35,697 nucleotides of DNA. Source: Nocardioidaceae bacterium (GTDB lineage Bacteria > Actinomycetota > Actinomycetes > Propionibacteriales > Nocardioidaceae). Under the pieces are notes generated by a model. It saw only the letters and a list, made by a program, of their open reading frames with translations. It was not told the origin of the DNA and ran no database searches. Shown here piece after piece: positions 1 through 8,297 of this stretch. The position numbers were made by a program, and so were the translations under genes. The stretch lies in contig JAICXL010000022.1 of assembly GCA_025980475.1 (NCBI GenBank), forward strand, positions 1-35,697, written 5' to 3'. Position 1 is the first letter of the stretch. Each line of letters starts with the position of its first letter.

Positions 1-1049
1 CGAGCGGCCGGCAGGCACTGGTCCCCTACACGGTCCGCTCCCCCGTCACCGCTGGACGCGTCGCGCTGGTGGCTCCGGTGATGGACTGGCAGGCCTACGA
101 CGACTGGGGCGGCTACAGCCTCTACACCGCTCCGCCGTTCCGGCACCGCAGCTGGGCGGTGAGCTTCGACCGGCCGCAGCCGCCCCCAGGGGCCGGGCAG
201 TTCCTCTTCAACGTCGTACCCGTCGTCACCCTCGCCGAGCGGACCGGCCTACCCCTCGCCTACGAGACCGACGTCGACGTCGCCACCCGGCCGGGGCTGC
301 TGCGGGGGGCGAGGGCCTTCGTGTCGCTGGGACACGACGAGTACTGGTCGGTCTCGGAGCGGCGGGCGGTGACCCGCGCCCGCGACGCCGGCACCAACCT
401 CGCGTTCCTGAGCTCCAACGACGTCTACTGGCGAGTGCGGCTGAGGAGTACGGCGACCGGCCCCGCACGCCTCCTCGTCGGCTACAAGGACGATGCCGCG
501 ACGCACGACCCGGCGCGGTTCTCCGACCCCGCCCGGGTGACCGCCCGATGGCGCGATGGGCCGCACCCTGACCCGGAGAACTCGCTGACCGGGATGCGCT
601 ACGAGTGCTACCCGGTCAACACCGCCTGGCGGATCGCGTCACCGGCCTGGTGGGGCTACCGCGGCACCGGCGTCCGGCGCGGCACCGCCTTCCCGCACCT
701 CGTCAGGATGGAGGCCGACCGGGTCTACCCCGTCCCGGGCACGCCTCACCCGCTGCAGGTGTTGTCGTACTCGCCCTACACCTGCCAGGGCGTGCCGACC
801 TCGGCGGAGTCGGTCTACTACACGACCCCGTCCGGCGCCGGGGTGCTCGACGTCGGCACCCAGTGGTGGCCGTGCGCGCTGCGCCCGCGGTGCGCCGGCC
901 TGCCCGTCCGTGACGACCGGTTCGCCCGCCGGATGATGACCAACGTGCTCACCGCCTTCGCCCGTGGGCCGGCCGGCCGCAGCCATCCCGCGCACGAGAA
1001 CGTGGGCCGGTTCCACCTGCCGCCGGTCGACTCGATCCCACTGCAGTAG
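1..1049 (+). CDS. N,N-dimethylformamidase-like (DUF6605) protein, 5' end missing
   Basis: The reading frame is open from the first complete codon at base 3 to the TAG at 1047-1049, so the gene starts upstream of the window; the GTG at 69 is internal. The visible part resembles the C-terminal region of the N,N-dimethylformamidase large subunit (DUF6605). It shows the block WQAYDDWGGYSLY near the start, then GHDEYWS followed by an Ala/Arg-rich helix and the block NLAFLSSNDVYWRVR. Such domains occur in many secreted or surface actinobacterial proteins of unknown substrate, so amidase activity should not be assumed. No signal peptide can be judged because the N-terminus is absent. The following pyridoxal kinase gene begins 59 bp downstream. 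Family assignment is fairly sure; function is not. Confidence 0.7.
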   Translation, partial: SGRQALVPYTVRSPVTAGRVALVAPVMDWQAYDDWGGYSLYTAPPFRHRSWAVSFDRPQPPPGAGQFLFNVVPVVTLAERTGLPLAYETDVDVATRPGLLRGARAFVSLGHDEYWSVSERRAVTRARDAGTNLAFLSSNDVYWRVRLRSTATGPARLLVGYKDDAATHDPARFSDPARVTARWRDGPHPDPENSLTGMRYECYPVNTAWRIASPAWWGYRGTGVRRGTAFPHLVRMEADRVYPVPGTPHPLQVLSYSPYTCQGVPTSAESVYYTTPSGAGVLDVGTQWWPCALRPRCAGLPVRDDRFARRMMTNVLTAFARGPAGRSHPAHENVGRFHLPPVDSIPLQ

Positions 1050-1108
1050 CGCGGACGTGCCGGCCACGCGCAGCTTGTGGTCGACGGAGAGTGGCAGGAT
1101 CGGCGACC

Positions 1109-1972
1109 GTGCAGACGATCCTCTCGATCCAGTCCGCGGTCGCCTACGGCCACGTCGGCAACTCCGCGGCCGTCTTCCCGCTGCAGCGTCTCGGCCACGA
1201 GGTCTGGCCGGTCTCCACGGTGCTGTTCTCCAACCACACCGGGTACGGCGCCTGGCGGGGCCCGCTGGTGGCGCCCGACGACGTCCGCGCGGTCGTCACC
1301 GGGATCGAGGAGCGCGGCGCCCTGGCCGGTGTCGACCTGGTGCTGTCGGGCTACCAGGGCGGCGAGGGGATCGCCGACGTGGTCCTCGACGCCGTCGAGC
1401 GGGTCAGGCGGGCCAACCCCCGCGCCCGTTACGCCTGCGACCCGGTGATGGGCAACGCGCGCAGCGGCTGCTTCGTCGCGCCCTCGATCCCGGTGCTGCT
1501 CCGCGAGCGCGTGGTGCCGGCGGCCGACATCGTCACGCCGAACCAGTTCGAGCTGGGCCACCTCGTCGGCCGCGAGGACGACGCGCCGCAGACGCTCGGG
1601 GAGGTCGTGGCCACCGCCGACCTGGTGCGGGAGCTCGGCCCGGACACCGTCCTGGTCACCAGCGTCGAGCACGCCGACCGGGAGCCGGGCACCATCGGCA
1701 TGCTGGCCGTGACCGGCGAGGGCGCGTGGCTGGTGGAGACGCCGCTGCTGCCGCTGACGGCCAACGGCTCCGGCGACGTCACCGCGGCCCTCTTCAGCGC
1801 CACCCTCCTCGAGGGCGGTGACCCCGTGACGGCGCTCGAGCAGACCGCGGGCGCCGTCTTCGGCCTGCTGCGGGCCACCCTGGACTCCGGCAGCCGGGAG
1901 CTTCAGCTGGTGCAGGCGCAGGAGGAGTACGTCGCACCCTCCCGCAGCTTCAGCGCCCGCCGCCTCCGCTGA
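1109..1972 (+). CDS. pdxY: Pyridoxal kinase (PdxY type)
   Basis: 287 aa, the usual length for PdxY, which phosphorylates pyridoxal with ATP in the cytoplasmic vitamin B6 salvage pathway. It reads like E. coli PdxY throughout: ILSIQSAVAYGHVGNSAA at residues 4-21, SNHTGYG at 41-47, VLSGYQG near 78, CDPVMG at 110-115, TPNQFEL at 143-149, and the ribokinase-fold ATP/anion-hole block NGSGDVTAA with presumed catalytic base Asp223. GTG 1109 is preferred over in-frame GTG 1091 because it lines up with the E. coli start and has AGGA about 9 nt upstream; a start at 1091 would leave only 1 nt after its purine stretch. The 3' end overlaps the convergent sulfatase gene by 23 bp. The window also holds PLP-dependent aminotransferases and a PLP-fold regulator, but no operon links them. 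Confidence 0.92.
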   Translation: MQTILSIQSAVAYGHVGNSAAVFPLQRLGHEVWPVSTVLFSNHTGYGAWRGPLVAPDDVRAVVTGIEERGALAGVDLVLSGYQGGEGIADVVLDAVERVRRANPRARYACDPVMGNARSGCFVAPSIPVLLRERVVPAADIVTPNQFELGHLVGREDDAPQTLGEVVATADLVRELGPDTVLVTSVEHADREPGTIGMLAVTGEGAWLVETPLLPLTANGSGDVTAALFSATLLEGGDPVTALEQTAGAVFGLLRATLDSGSRELQLVQAQEEYVAPSRSFSARRLR

Positions 1973-3719
1973 CCGGGGGCCCCAGCGCGTCGATCCACCC
2001 GGGGTTGGTGAAGTAGGCCGCAGTGCGCCGGAACTCGTGGTCGGTCAGCCGCTTCTCCTGGGCGGCGCTCAGCTGGAAGCGCCGCGGCAGCGGCGTGGCG
2101 CAGGCCGCCCCCGCGCACTTCTCGTACTGCCGCCACAGTCGCTCCAGGCGCCGCTTGACGCCCGCGTAGCGGGGGTCGTCCTGCAGACTGTGCAGCTCCA
2201 GCGGGTCGTGGGCCAGGTCGTAGAGCTCGACCTCGCCGGTGGAGTAGACGGTGAGCTTCCACCGGCCGAGCCGCAGACCACGCAGGTCGAGCTCGGAGTC
2301 GAAGAGCCTGGTGCCGGTGTCCTTCAGGTAGTGCTGGTTGTTCATCCGGGCCTCGATCACCACCGGTCGCCGCCAGCCGCGGTCGCCGTGCCGAATCACC
2401 GGCACCAGGTCGACGCCGTCCGCGCGGGGCATCCCGCCGCGCACCCCCGCGAGACCGGCGATGGTGGGCGCCATGTCCACGGTCGACACCGGGTCGTAGC
2501 GCCGGCCCCGCGGGATCCCGGGGCCGGTCGCCAGCAGCGGCACGCGCAGCGACGGCTCGTGCAGCGTGGTCTTGTGCTGGCGCTTGCGGTGCTCGCCGAG
2601 GTAGTAGCCGTTGTCGGAGGTGAACATGATGATCGTGTTGTCCAGCTCCCCCAGCGCCCGCAGGTAGCGCACCGTGCGGGCGACCTGCAGGTCGAGGACG
2701 TAGAGCGACTCCGCTCGCTGCCGGGCCAGCATCGTCTCCGCAGCCCGCTCCTGCCGGTTGATCGGCGGGTGGCCCCGCATCCAGCGCGGCTTGTCGGACA
2801 TGTCCGGCTCGGAGAGGCCGTGCAGCCGGACGCCCTGGCCGTGGGTGATCTCCCGGTCGAAGTGGCCCTTGACCCAGTTGGGCCGGGCCGGGGTGCGCCA
2901 CACGTTGAGGTAGCCCTTGTCGTTGTAGGTCCCCGCGGGGTCGTCGGGCTCGCGGGGGGCACCGAAGTGCGGCGCGATCGGGGTGTACCAGAGGAACCAC
3001 GGCTTCGCGGTGGCGGAGTACTTGCCGATCAGGTGGCGGGCCTGCCGGGCCAGCACGGTGGTGCTGTACTTCCGGGGCCAGGTGACCGTGCGGTGGTTGA
3101 TGTCCTGCGTCGCGTGCCGGTAGTTGTAGGTGCCGCCGCCGACCTCCTGCCAGGGCTTCCAGCGGTGGTCGGAGAGCGCGTTGAAGTCCGTCCACCCGGG
3201 GGGCACGTAGTGCAGCGACGACCGGTGCGTGCCGGGGATGTCCTGGCGGCCGTAGCCGTTGAGGTACTTGCCGACGATGGCGGTCCGGTAGCCGGCCCGG
3301 TGCAGCACCGTCGCGATCGTGGTGCGGTCGTGGAAGGCCTGGTAGCCGTAGGGGTCCTGGGTGTCGAGCACCCCGTGGTTGTGGGAGTACTCGCCGCTGA
3401 GGAAGCTGGCCCGCGAGGGGCAGCACAGCGGGTAGGGCGCGAAGGAGTTCTCGAAGGTCAGCCCGGTCCGCTGGATGAGCCGGCGAACGTGCGGCATCCA
3501 GGCCAGGTCGTCGGTGCGCATGTCGTCTGCCTCGATGACCAGGATGTTGGGGCGCGCCGACGGGGCGGCCTGCCCCGTCGTCCGGCCCGGGCTGGGGACC
3601 GATGTCGCCCAGGCGGGGTCGGTCTGCACCACGGGCATCGGGCCGTGGCTGCTGCCGCACCCGGCGAGCAGCCCGAGCGCGAGGACCAGCAGCGCCGCGA
3701 CGGCGGCGCGGGTGCGCAT
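1950..3719 (-). CDS. Sulfatase, predicted lipoprotein
   Basis: 589 aa type I sulfatase that would hydrolyse sulfate esters outside the membrane. The N-terminus has Arg residues, a hydrophobic stretch and a lipobox ending LLAGC (Cys21), so it is probably lipid-anchored. The alkaline-phosphatase-fold metal site is seen as EADDM (Asp65, Asp66) and later TSDNG. The activation motif C-x-P-S-R is Cys99-Cys100-Pro-Ser-Arg, with Cys99 expected to become formylglycine. GKYLNGY and PIAPHFGAP are also typical. The family runs close to N-acetylglucosamine-6-sulfatases and arylsulfatases; the true substrate cannot be read from sequence. No formylglycine-generating enzyme is encoded in the window. ATG 3719 is used; TTG at 3725 is an alternative, because AGGA lies about 9 nt before the TTG and 14 nt before the ATG. 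The end overlaps pdxY tail to tail. Confidence 0.9.
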   Translation of the reverse strand: MRTRAAVAALLVLALGLLAGCGSSHGPMPVVQTDPAWATSVPSPGRTTGQAAPSARPNILVIEADDMRTDDLAWMPHVRRLIQRTGLTFENSFAPYPLCCPSRASFLSGEYSHNHGVLDTQDPYGYQAFHDRTTIATVLHRAGYRTAIVGKYLNGYGRQDIPGTHRSSLHYVPPGWTDFNALSDHRWKPWQEVGGGTYNYRHATQDINHRTVTWPRKYSTTVLARQARHLIGKYSATAKPWFLWYTPIAPHFGAPREPDDPAGTYNDKGYLNVWRTPARPNWVKGHFDREITHGQGVRLHGLSEPDMSDKPRWMRGHPPINRQERAAETMLARQRAESLYVLDLQVARTVRYLRALGELDNTIIMFTSDNGYYLGEHRKRQHKTTLHEPSLRVPLLATGPGIPRGRRYDPVSTVDMAPTIAGLAGVRGGMPRADGVDLVPVIRHGDRGWRRPVVIEARMNNQHYLKDTGTRLFDSELDLRGLRLGRWKLTVYSTGEVELYDLAHDPLELHSLQDDPRYAGVKRRLERLWRQYEKCAGAACATPLPRRFQLSAAQEKRLTDHEFRRTAAYFTNPGWIDALGPPVSGGGGR

Positions 3720-3789
3720 CGACAACGGCAGCTGTCCTCTCTCACGCGTGTCCCCGCCACTTGGCACGGGCGAGGATACGGGAGTCCGG

Positions 3790-5163
3790 TCAGCGGGCGC
3801 GGCCGCCCCAGCCGGTGGTCCGCGCCGCGGCGGCGACCTGGGCGGCGATCTCGTCGAGGTGCTCGCGGACCAGGCCGACCGTGACCCGCACGTGGCCCTG
3901 CTCCTCGGGCAGCACCGTGAAGGGGGCGCCGGGCGCGACGCCGATGCCCTGCGCGGCGAGCCGCACGAGCGCCGCCGCCTCGTCGTGCACCGGCACCCAG
4001 GCGTTGAGCCCGTCGGCGCAGGAGAGCTCGACACCGGCCGCCAGGAGGTGGTCGGCGAAGGCCTCGCGCCGGCGGGCGTACTCCTTCTGGGCGACGGCGA
4101 CCTGGTCCTGGCTCTCCGGGTCGGTGAGCAGGTGCACCAGCACCCGCTGCAGCAACCGGCTGCTCCAGCCCTGGCCCAGCTGGCGCACCCGGCGGACCTC
4201 GGCCAGCAGGTCCTCAGGCCCGCTCATCGCGGCGAGGCGGAGGTCGGGCCCGTGGGACTTCGACCAGCTGCGGATGTGCACCGTGCGCTCAGGCAGCGCG
4301 GTGCCGAGGGTGACGTCGGGGCTGGTGGAGATCGCGCTGGCCGAGTCGTCCTCGACCAGGACCGCGGTCGTGCCCGTGAGGACGGCTGCGAGCTCGCGGA
4401 CCCGCGCCGGAGAGGTCGAGACACCGGTGGGGTTGTGGGCCCGCGGCTGCCAGAAGACCGCCCGGGTCGGCGCGGCCAGCACGCCGGCCAGAGCGGCCGG
4501 CTGCATGCCCTCCTCGTCGAGCGGCACCCCGACGACCTCGACACCGGCGGCCTCGAGCAGGTCGAGCAGCGGTGGGAAGGTCGGGTGCTCGACCGCCACC
4601 CGGTCGCCGTAGGTCAGGGTCGTGCGGATGACCAGGTCGAGGGCGTCCATCGCGCCGTCGACGACGGCCAGCGCAGGAGGCGGGTAGGGCCAGCTGGCGA
4701 CCAGCACCTCGTGCAGGTCCGGCAGCACCGGGTCGTCGAGGTAGCTGCGCGGCGTGCCGGCCGTGGTCACCGCGCGCAGCGCCGGGGCCAGGCCGGGCAG
4801 CAGCTGCTCGTCGGGCACGCCGGTGGACAGGTCGAGCCGGAAGTCGGTCGGGTGCTGCAGCGTCGGGTGGACCGCCCGTCGGTAGCGGCCGTCGCGGGGT
4901 CCGGAGGCGTCGGCGACCACGGTGCCGCGACGGCCGAGCGTGCGGATGGCGCCGGCCCGCGCGAGCACCGACCAGGCCGCGCTGACCGTGGTCGGCGAGA
5001 GCGCCAGCTCGTGGGCGACCCTGCGGATCGGCGGCAGCCGGTCACCGGGCTGCAGCGCGCCGTCGCGGATGGTCCGGCTCACCGCGGTGGCCAGGCCCTT
5101 GGCGGTGGGCTCCGGCAGCCGGGTCTCGATCTCGGAGATCAGCGCACGCACATTTTGTAACAT
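3790..5163 (-). CDS. MocR/PdxR-type regulator: GntR winged helix fused to an aminotransferase-like domain
   Basis: 457 aa. Residues about 15-85 form a GntR winged helix (DRLPPIRRVAHELALSPTTVSAAW, then a wing with GRRGTVV). Residues about 105-457 form a fold-type I aminotransferase-like domain with NPTG at 244-247 and the PLP-binding block SWSKSHGPDLR, giving Lys302. MocR regulators use PLP, often as an aldimine with an amine ligand, to sense a metabolite rather than to catalyse. The usual DDY block reads EDDSAS here, so the Tyr is replaced. The gene diverges from mmsA and the class III aminotransferase gene across 48 bp containing a clear dyad, so it most likely controls that operon and itself. 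The start codon lies inside the operator region and has only a weak AGG upstream, so the start is less certain than the family. Confidence 0.9.
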   Translation of the reverse strand: MLQNVRALISEIETRLPEPTAKGLATAVSRTIRDGALQPGDRLPPIRRVAHELALSPTTVSAAWSVLARAGAIRTLGRRGTVVADASGPRDGRYRRAVHPTLQHPTDFRLDLSTGVPDEQLLPGLAPALRAVTTAGTPRSYLDDPVLPDLHEVLVASWPYPPPALAVVDGAMDALDLVIRTTLTYGDRVAVEHPTFPPLLDLLEAAGVEVVGVPLDEEGMQPAALAGVLAAPTRAVFWQPRAHNPTGVSTSPARVRELAAVLTGTTAVLVEDDSASAISTSPDVTLGTALPERTVHIRSWSKSHGPDLRLAAMSGPEDLLAEVRRVRQLGQGWSSRLLQRVLVHLLTDPESQDQVAVAQKEYARRREAFADHLLAAGVELSCADGLNAWVPVHDEAAALVRLAAQGIGVAPGAPFTVLPEEQGHVRVTVGLVREHLDEIAAQVAAAARTTGWGGRAR

Positions 5164-5205
5164 AGCAGCCTGATCATTGTGTCAGGCAAGCCTGTTACCT
5201 AGATT
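5157..5205. promoter_or_regulatory. Operator and divergent promoter between the MocR gene and mmsA
   Basis: Two perfect inverted repeats share one centre (5177.5): outer arms GTAACA (5157-5162) and TGTTAC (5193-5198), inner arms GCCTGA (5168-5173) and TCAGGC (5182-5187). A plus-strand promoter fits here: TTGTGT at 5177-5182, 17 bp, then TAGATT at 5200-5205, with initiation expected at or beside the mmsA ATG at 5212, giving a leaderless mRNA. The dyad covers the -35 box and also the regulator's start codon. It is presumably the site of the adjacent MocR protein (inference). Confidence 0.6.
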
Positions 5206-5211
5206 CGTGGC

Positions 5212-6735
5212 ATGACCACCCCGCTCTCCGACAACTCCTCCCCCACCACCCGCTCCATCTCCCACTGGGTCGACGGCCGCCTGCAGGCGGGCACCTCCGG
5301 ACGATCCGCCCCCGTCCACAACCCCGCCACCGGCACCGAGTCCGGCCGCGTCGACCTGGCCTCCGCAGCCGAGGTGGACGCCGCCGTCGCCAGTGCCGGG
5401 CGCGCCGCCGCCGAGTGGCGCAGGGCCTCGCTGTCGAAGCGGTCGGCGGTGCTCTTCGCCTTCCGCCAGCTGCTGCACGAGCACGCCGAGAAGATCGCCC
5501 AGGTGGTCACCGGGGAGCACGGCAAGGTGCACGACGACGCGCTGGGCGAGATCGCCCGCGGGATGGAGAACGTCGAGTTCGCCTGCGGCGTCCCGCAGCT
5601 GCTCAAGGGCGGCTTCTCCGAGCAGGCCGCCACCGACGTCGACGTCTACAGCATCCGCCAGCCGCTCGGCGTCGTCGCCGGCATCACCCCCTTCAACTTC
5701 CCGGTGATGGTGCCGCTGTGGATGTGCGCCAACGCGATCGCCTGCGGCAACGCCTTCGTGCTCAAGCCCAGCGAGAAGGACCCGTCCGCGTCGCTGCTGC
5801 TGGCCGAGCTGTGGCAGCAGGCGGGCCTGCCCGACGGCGTCTTCACCGTGGTGCAGGGCGACAAGGAGGCCGTCGAGGCACTGCTGGCCCACCCCGACGT
5901 GGCCGCGGTCAGCTTCGTCGGCTCGACGCCGATCGCGAAGTCGATCTACCAGACCGGCACCGCCCACGGGAAGCGGGTGCAGGCCCTCGGCGGCGCGAAG
6001 AACCACGCGCTGGTGCTCCCGGACGCCGACCTCGACCTGGCCGCGGACGCGATCGTGGGAGCGGCGTACGGCGCTGCCGGCGAGCGCTGCATGGCCCTCT
6101 CCGTCGCCGTCGCCGTCGGCGACGTGGCCGACCCGCTGGTGGAGGCGCTGGCCGTCCGGCTGCCCAAGCTGGTGGTCGGCGACGGCGCGGCCGAGGGCAC
6201 CGACATGGGCCCGCTGATCACCGCCGAGCACCGCGACAGGGTGGCCGGCTACGTCGACCAGGGCGAGCAGGCCGGGGCGAAGGTCGTGGTCGACGGCCGC
6301 AAGGCCGACGTGCCGCCGGACGGCTTCTTCCTCGGCTGCACCCTGCTCGACGAGGTCACCCCCGAGATGACCGTCTACCGCGACGAGGTCTTCGGCCCGG
6401 TGCTCGCGGTCGTGCGGGTGGACACCTTCGAGGAGGGCCTGGAGCTGATCAACGCCAACCCCTACGCCAACGGCACCGCGATCTTCACCCGCGACGGCGG
6501 CGCCGCCCGACGCTTCCAGTTCGACGTCGAGGTCGGCATGGTCGGCGTCAACGTGCCGATCCCCGTGCCGGTCTCCTACTACTCCTTCGGCGGCTGGAAG
6601 GCCTCGCTCTTCGGCGACACCCACATGTACGGCCCCGAGGGCGTCGACTTCTACACCCGCGGCAAGGTGGTCACCTCCCGCTGGCCCGACCCGGCGACGT
6701 CGCAGGTCGAGCTCGGCTTCCCGCGGACGAGGTGA
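5212..6735 (+). CDS. mmsA: Methylmalonate-semialdehyde dehydrogenase (CoA-acylating)
   Basis: 507 aa, full length for MmsA/IolA. The enzyme converts methylmalonate semialdehyde to propionyl-CoA, or malonate semialdehyde to acetyl-CoA, with NAD and CoA and loss of CO2. It shows GITPFNFPVMVPLW (155-170), KPSEKDPSAS, FVGSTPI, LGGAKNH where hydrolytic aldehyde dehydrogenases carry a catalytic Glu, the nucleophile Cys293 in GERCMA, and DEVFGPVL. The missing Glu fits the CoA-acylating branch. The aminotransferase gene follows after 6 bp. Together they suit beta-alanine (to malonate semialdehyde to acetyl-CoA) or 3-aminoisobutyrate breakdown. No ribosome site precedes ATG 5212, and a TAGATT box sits 6 nt upstream, so a leaderless transcript is likely. 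Control by the divergent MocR protein is inferred. Confidence 0.92.
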   Translation: MTTPLSDNSSPTTRSISHWVDGRLQAGTSGRSAPVHNPATGTESGRVDLASAAEVDAAVASAGRAAAEWRRASLSKRSAVLFAFRQLLHEHAEKIAQVVTGEHGKVHDDALGEIARGMENVEFACGVPQLLKGGFSEQAATDVDVYSIRQPLGVVAGITPFNFPVMVPLWMCANAIACGNAFVLKPSEKDPSASLLLAELWQQAGLPDGVFTVVQGDKEAVEALLAHPDVAAVSFVGSTPIAKSIYQTGTAHGKRVQALGGAKNHALVLPDADLDLAADAIVGAAYGAAGERCMALSVAVAVGDVADPLVEALAVRLPKLVVGDGAAEGTDMGPLITAEHRDRVAGYVDQGEQAGAKVVVDGRKADVPPDGFFLGCTLLDEVTPEMTVYRDEVFGPVLAVVRVDTFEEGLELINANPYANGTAIFTRDGGAARRFQFDVEVGMVGVNVPIPVPVSYYSFGGWKASLFGDTHMYGPEGVDFYTRGKVVTSRWPDPATSQVELGFPRTR

Positions 6736-6741
6736 GCTGCG

Positions 6742-8121
6742 ATGACCGCCACGCCTGAGACGACCGGGGCCGCCCTGCTGCCGTCGTACGACGAAGCAAC
6801 CGTCCGCGAGCTCGACCGCCGCCACGTCTTCCACTCGTGGTCCGCGCAGCGGCTGATCGACCCGCTGCCGATCGCGCGCGCGGAGGGCAGCTGCTTCTGG
6901 GACTACGCCGGCAAGCGCTACCTGGACTTCTCCTCCCAGCTGGTCAACCTCAACATCGGCCACCAGCACCCCAAGGTGGTCGCGGCGATCAAGGAGCAGG
7001 CCGACCGGATGGCCACCGTCGCACCTGGCTTCGCCGTGGACGTGCGTGCCGAGGCCGCCCGGCTGATCGCCGAGGTCGCGCCCGGCGACCTCAACCAGGT
7101 GTTCTTCACCAACGGCGGGGCGGAGGCCAACGAGAACGCCGTGCGGATGGCGCGGGTGCACACCGGCCGGCACAAGGTGCTGGCGGCCTACCGGAGCTAC
7201 CACGGCGCCACTGCCGGCGCGATCGCGCTGACCGGTGACCCGCGCCGGTGGGCGTCGGAGCCGGCGATGCCGGGGGTCGTCCGCTACTGGGGGCCCTACC
7301 CCTACCGGTCGGCGTTCCACGCGACCTCGGAGGCCCAGGAGTGCGAGCGGGCACTGGCGCACCTGCGCGACACGATCATGGTCGAGGGCCCGCAGACGAT
7401 CGCGGCGATCGTGCTCGAGACCGTGGTCGGCACCAACGGCGTGCTGGTCCCTCCGGACGGCTACCTCGCCGGTGTTCGCGCCCTGTGCGACGAGCACGGG
7501 ATCGTGATGGTCGCCGACGAGGTGATGGCCGGGTTCGGCCGCTGCGGCGAGTGGTTCGGCGTCGACCACTGGGGCGTGACGCCCGACCTGATCAGCTTCG
7601 CCAAGGGCGTGAACTCCGGCTACGTGCCGCTCGGCGGGGTGCTGATCTCGGACCGGATCGCCGAGACGTTCGCCGAGCGCCCCTACCCCGGCGGGCTGAC
7701 CTACTCCGGGCACCCACTGGCCTGTGCCACCGCGATCGCGTCGATCAACGCGATGCGCGACGAGGGCATCATCGAGCACGCGCGCTCGCTCGGGACCGAC
7801 GTGATCGGGCCGGCGCTGGCCGAGCTGGCGTCTCGCCACCCGTCGGTCGGCGACGTCCGCGGGCTCGGCGTCTTCTGGGCGATCGAGCTGGTCAAGGACC
7901 GCGAGACGCGCGAGCCGCTGGTGCCGTTCAACGCCACCGGTGCGGCCGCCGCGCCGATGGCGGAGTTCGCAGCTGCCTGCAAGGCCGGCGGCGTCTGGCC
8001 GTTCACGCACTTCAACCGCACCCACGTCGTGCCGCCGTGCACGATCAGCGAGGACGAGCTGCGCGAGGGGCTGGCCGTGATCGACGACGCGCTCTCCCTG
8101 ACCGACCGCCACGCCCGTTGA
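6742..8121 (+). CDS. Class III omega-aminotransferase (beta-alanine, GABA or similar amine)
   Basis: 459 aa PLP enzyme of the class III (ornithine/GABA/omega-amino acid) aminotransferases. Landmarks are FTNGGAEANENA (122-133), SYHGATAGA (152-160), the cofactor Asp in VADEVMAGFGR (Asp259), and the Schiff-base lysine in SFAKGVNSGY (Lys288). Its position 6 bp behind mmsA, with GAGGTGA about 6 nt before ATG 6742, indicates one operon. The simplest reading is amine transfer from beta-alanine or 3-aminoisobutyrate to pyruvate or 2-oxoglutarate, giving the semialdehyde used by MmsA. GABA or taurine remain possible, since family members with different donors look alike. The stop codon is also the first TGA of a three-copy 22 bp repeat array. 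Confidence 0.88.
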   Translation: MTATPETTGAALLPSYDEATVRELDRRHVFHSWSAQRLIDPLPIARAEGSCFWDYAGKRYLDFSSQLVNLNIGHQHPKVVAAIKEQADRMATVAPGFAVDVRAEAARLIAEVAPGDLNQVFFTNGGAEANENAVRMARVHTGRHKVLAAYRSYHGATAGAIALTGDPRRWASEPAMPGVVRYWGPYPYRSAFHATSEAQECERALAHLRDTIMVEGPQTIAAIVLETVVGTNGVLVPPDGYLAGVRALCDEHGIVMVADEVMAGFGRCGEWFGVDHWGVTPDLISFAKGVNSGYVPLGGVLISDRIAETFAERPYPGGLTYSGHPLACATAIASINAMRDEGIIEHARSLGTDVIGPALAELASRHPSVGDVRGLGVFWAIELVKDRETREPLVPFNATGAAAAPMAEFAAACKAGGVWPFTHFNRTHVVPPCTISEDELREGLAVIDDALSLTDRHAR

Positions 8122-8183
8122 GTTGGGCCTCGCGGCCCGTTGAGTTGGGCCCCGCGGCCCGTTGAGCTCGGCCTCGCGGCCCC
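8114..8183 (+). repeat. Array A: three 22 bp units beginning at the aminotransferase stop codon
   Basis: Three direct repeats with a 22 bp period start at 8114, 8136 and 8158, with core CCCGTTGAGTTGGGCC. The aminotransferase stop (8119-8121) is the TGA of unit 1; the other TGAs are at 8141-8143 and 8163-8165, so each falls in a different frame. Each unit can form a small hairpin, for example GGGCC-TCGC-GGCCC. Related arrays lie after gpmA and after the YbjN gene. Confidence 0.85.
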
Positions 8184-8297
8184 GGCGTACGACGCTCCCG
8201 TCACGACCCGCGCGCACCGATCCTGAGATGCTGCTGAATCGGCCATCGGGCCTTGGCGTGCTCCCTACGATGGAGGGGGCAACCAGAGAGGTCGAGA

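Noticed and set aside
2037-3884. A 615-codon plus-strand frame across the sulfatase gene
   Set aside because: The minus strand encodes an unmistakable sulfatase with all motifs; the plus frame is its shadow.
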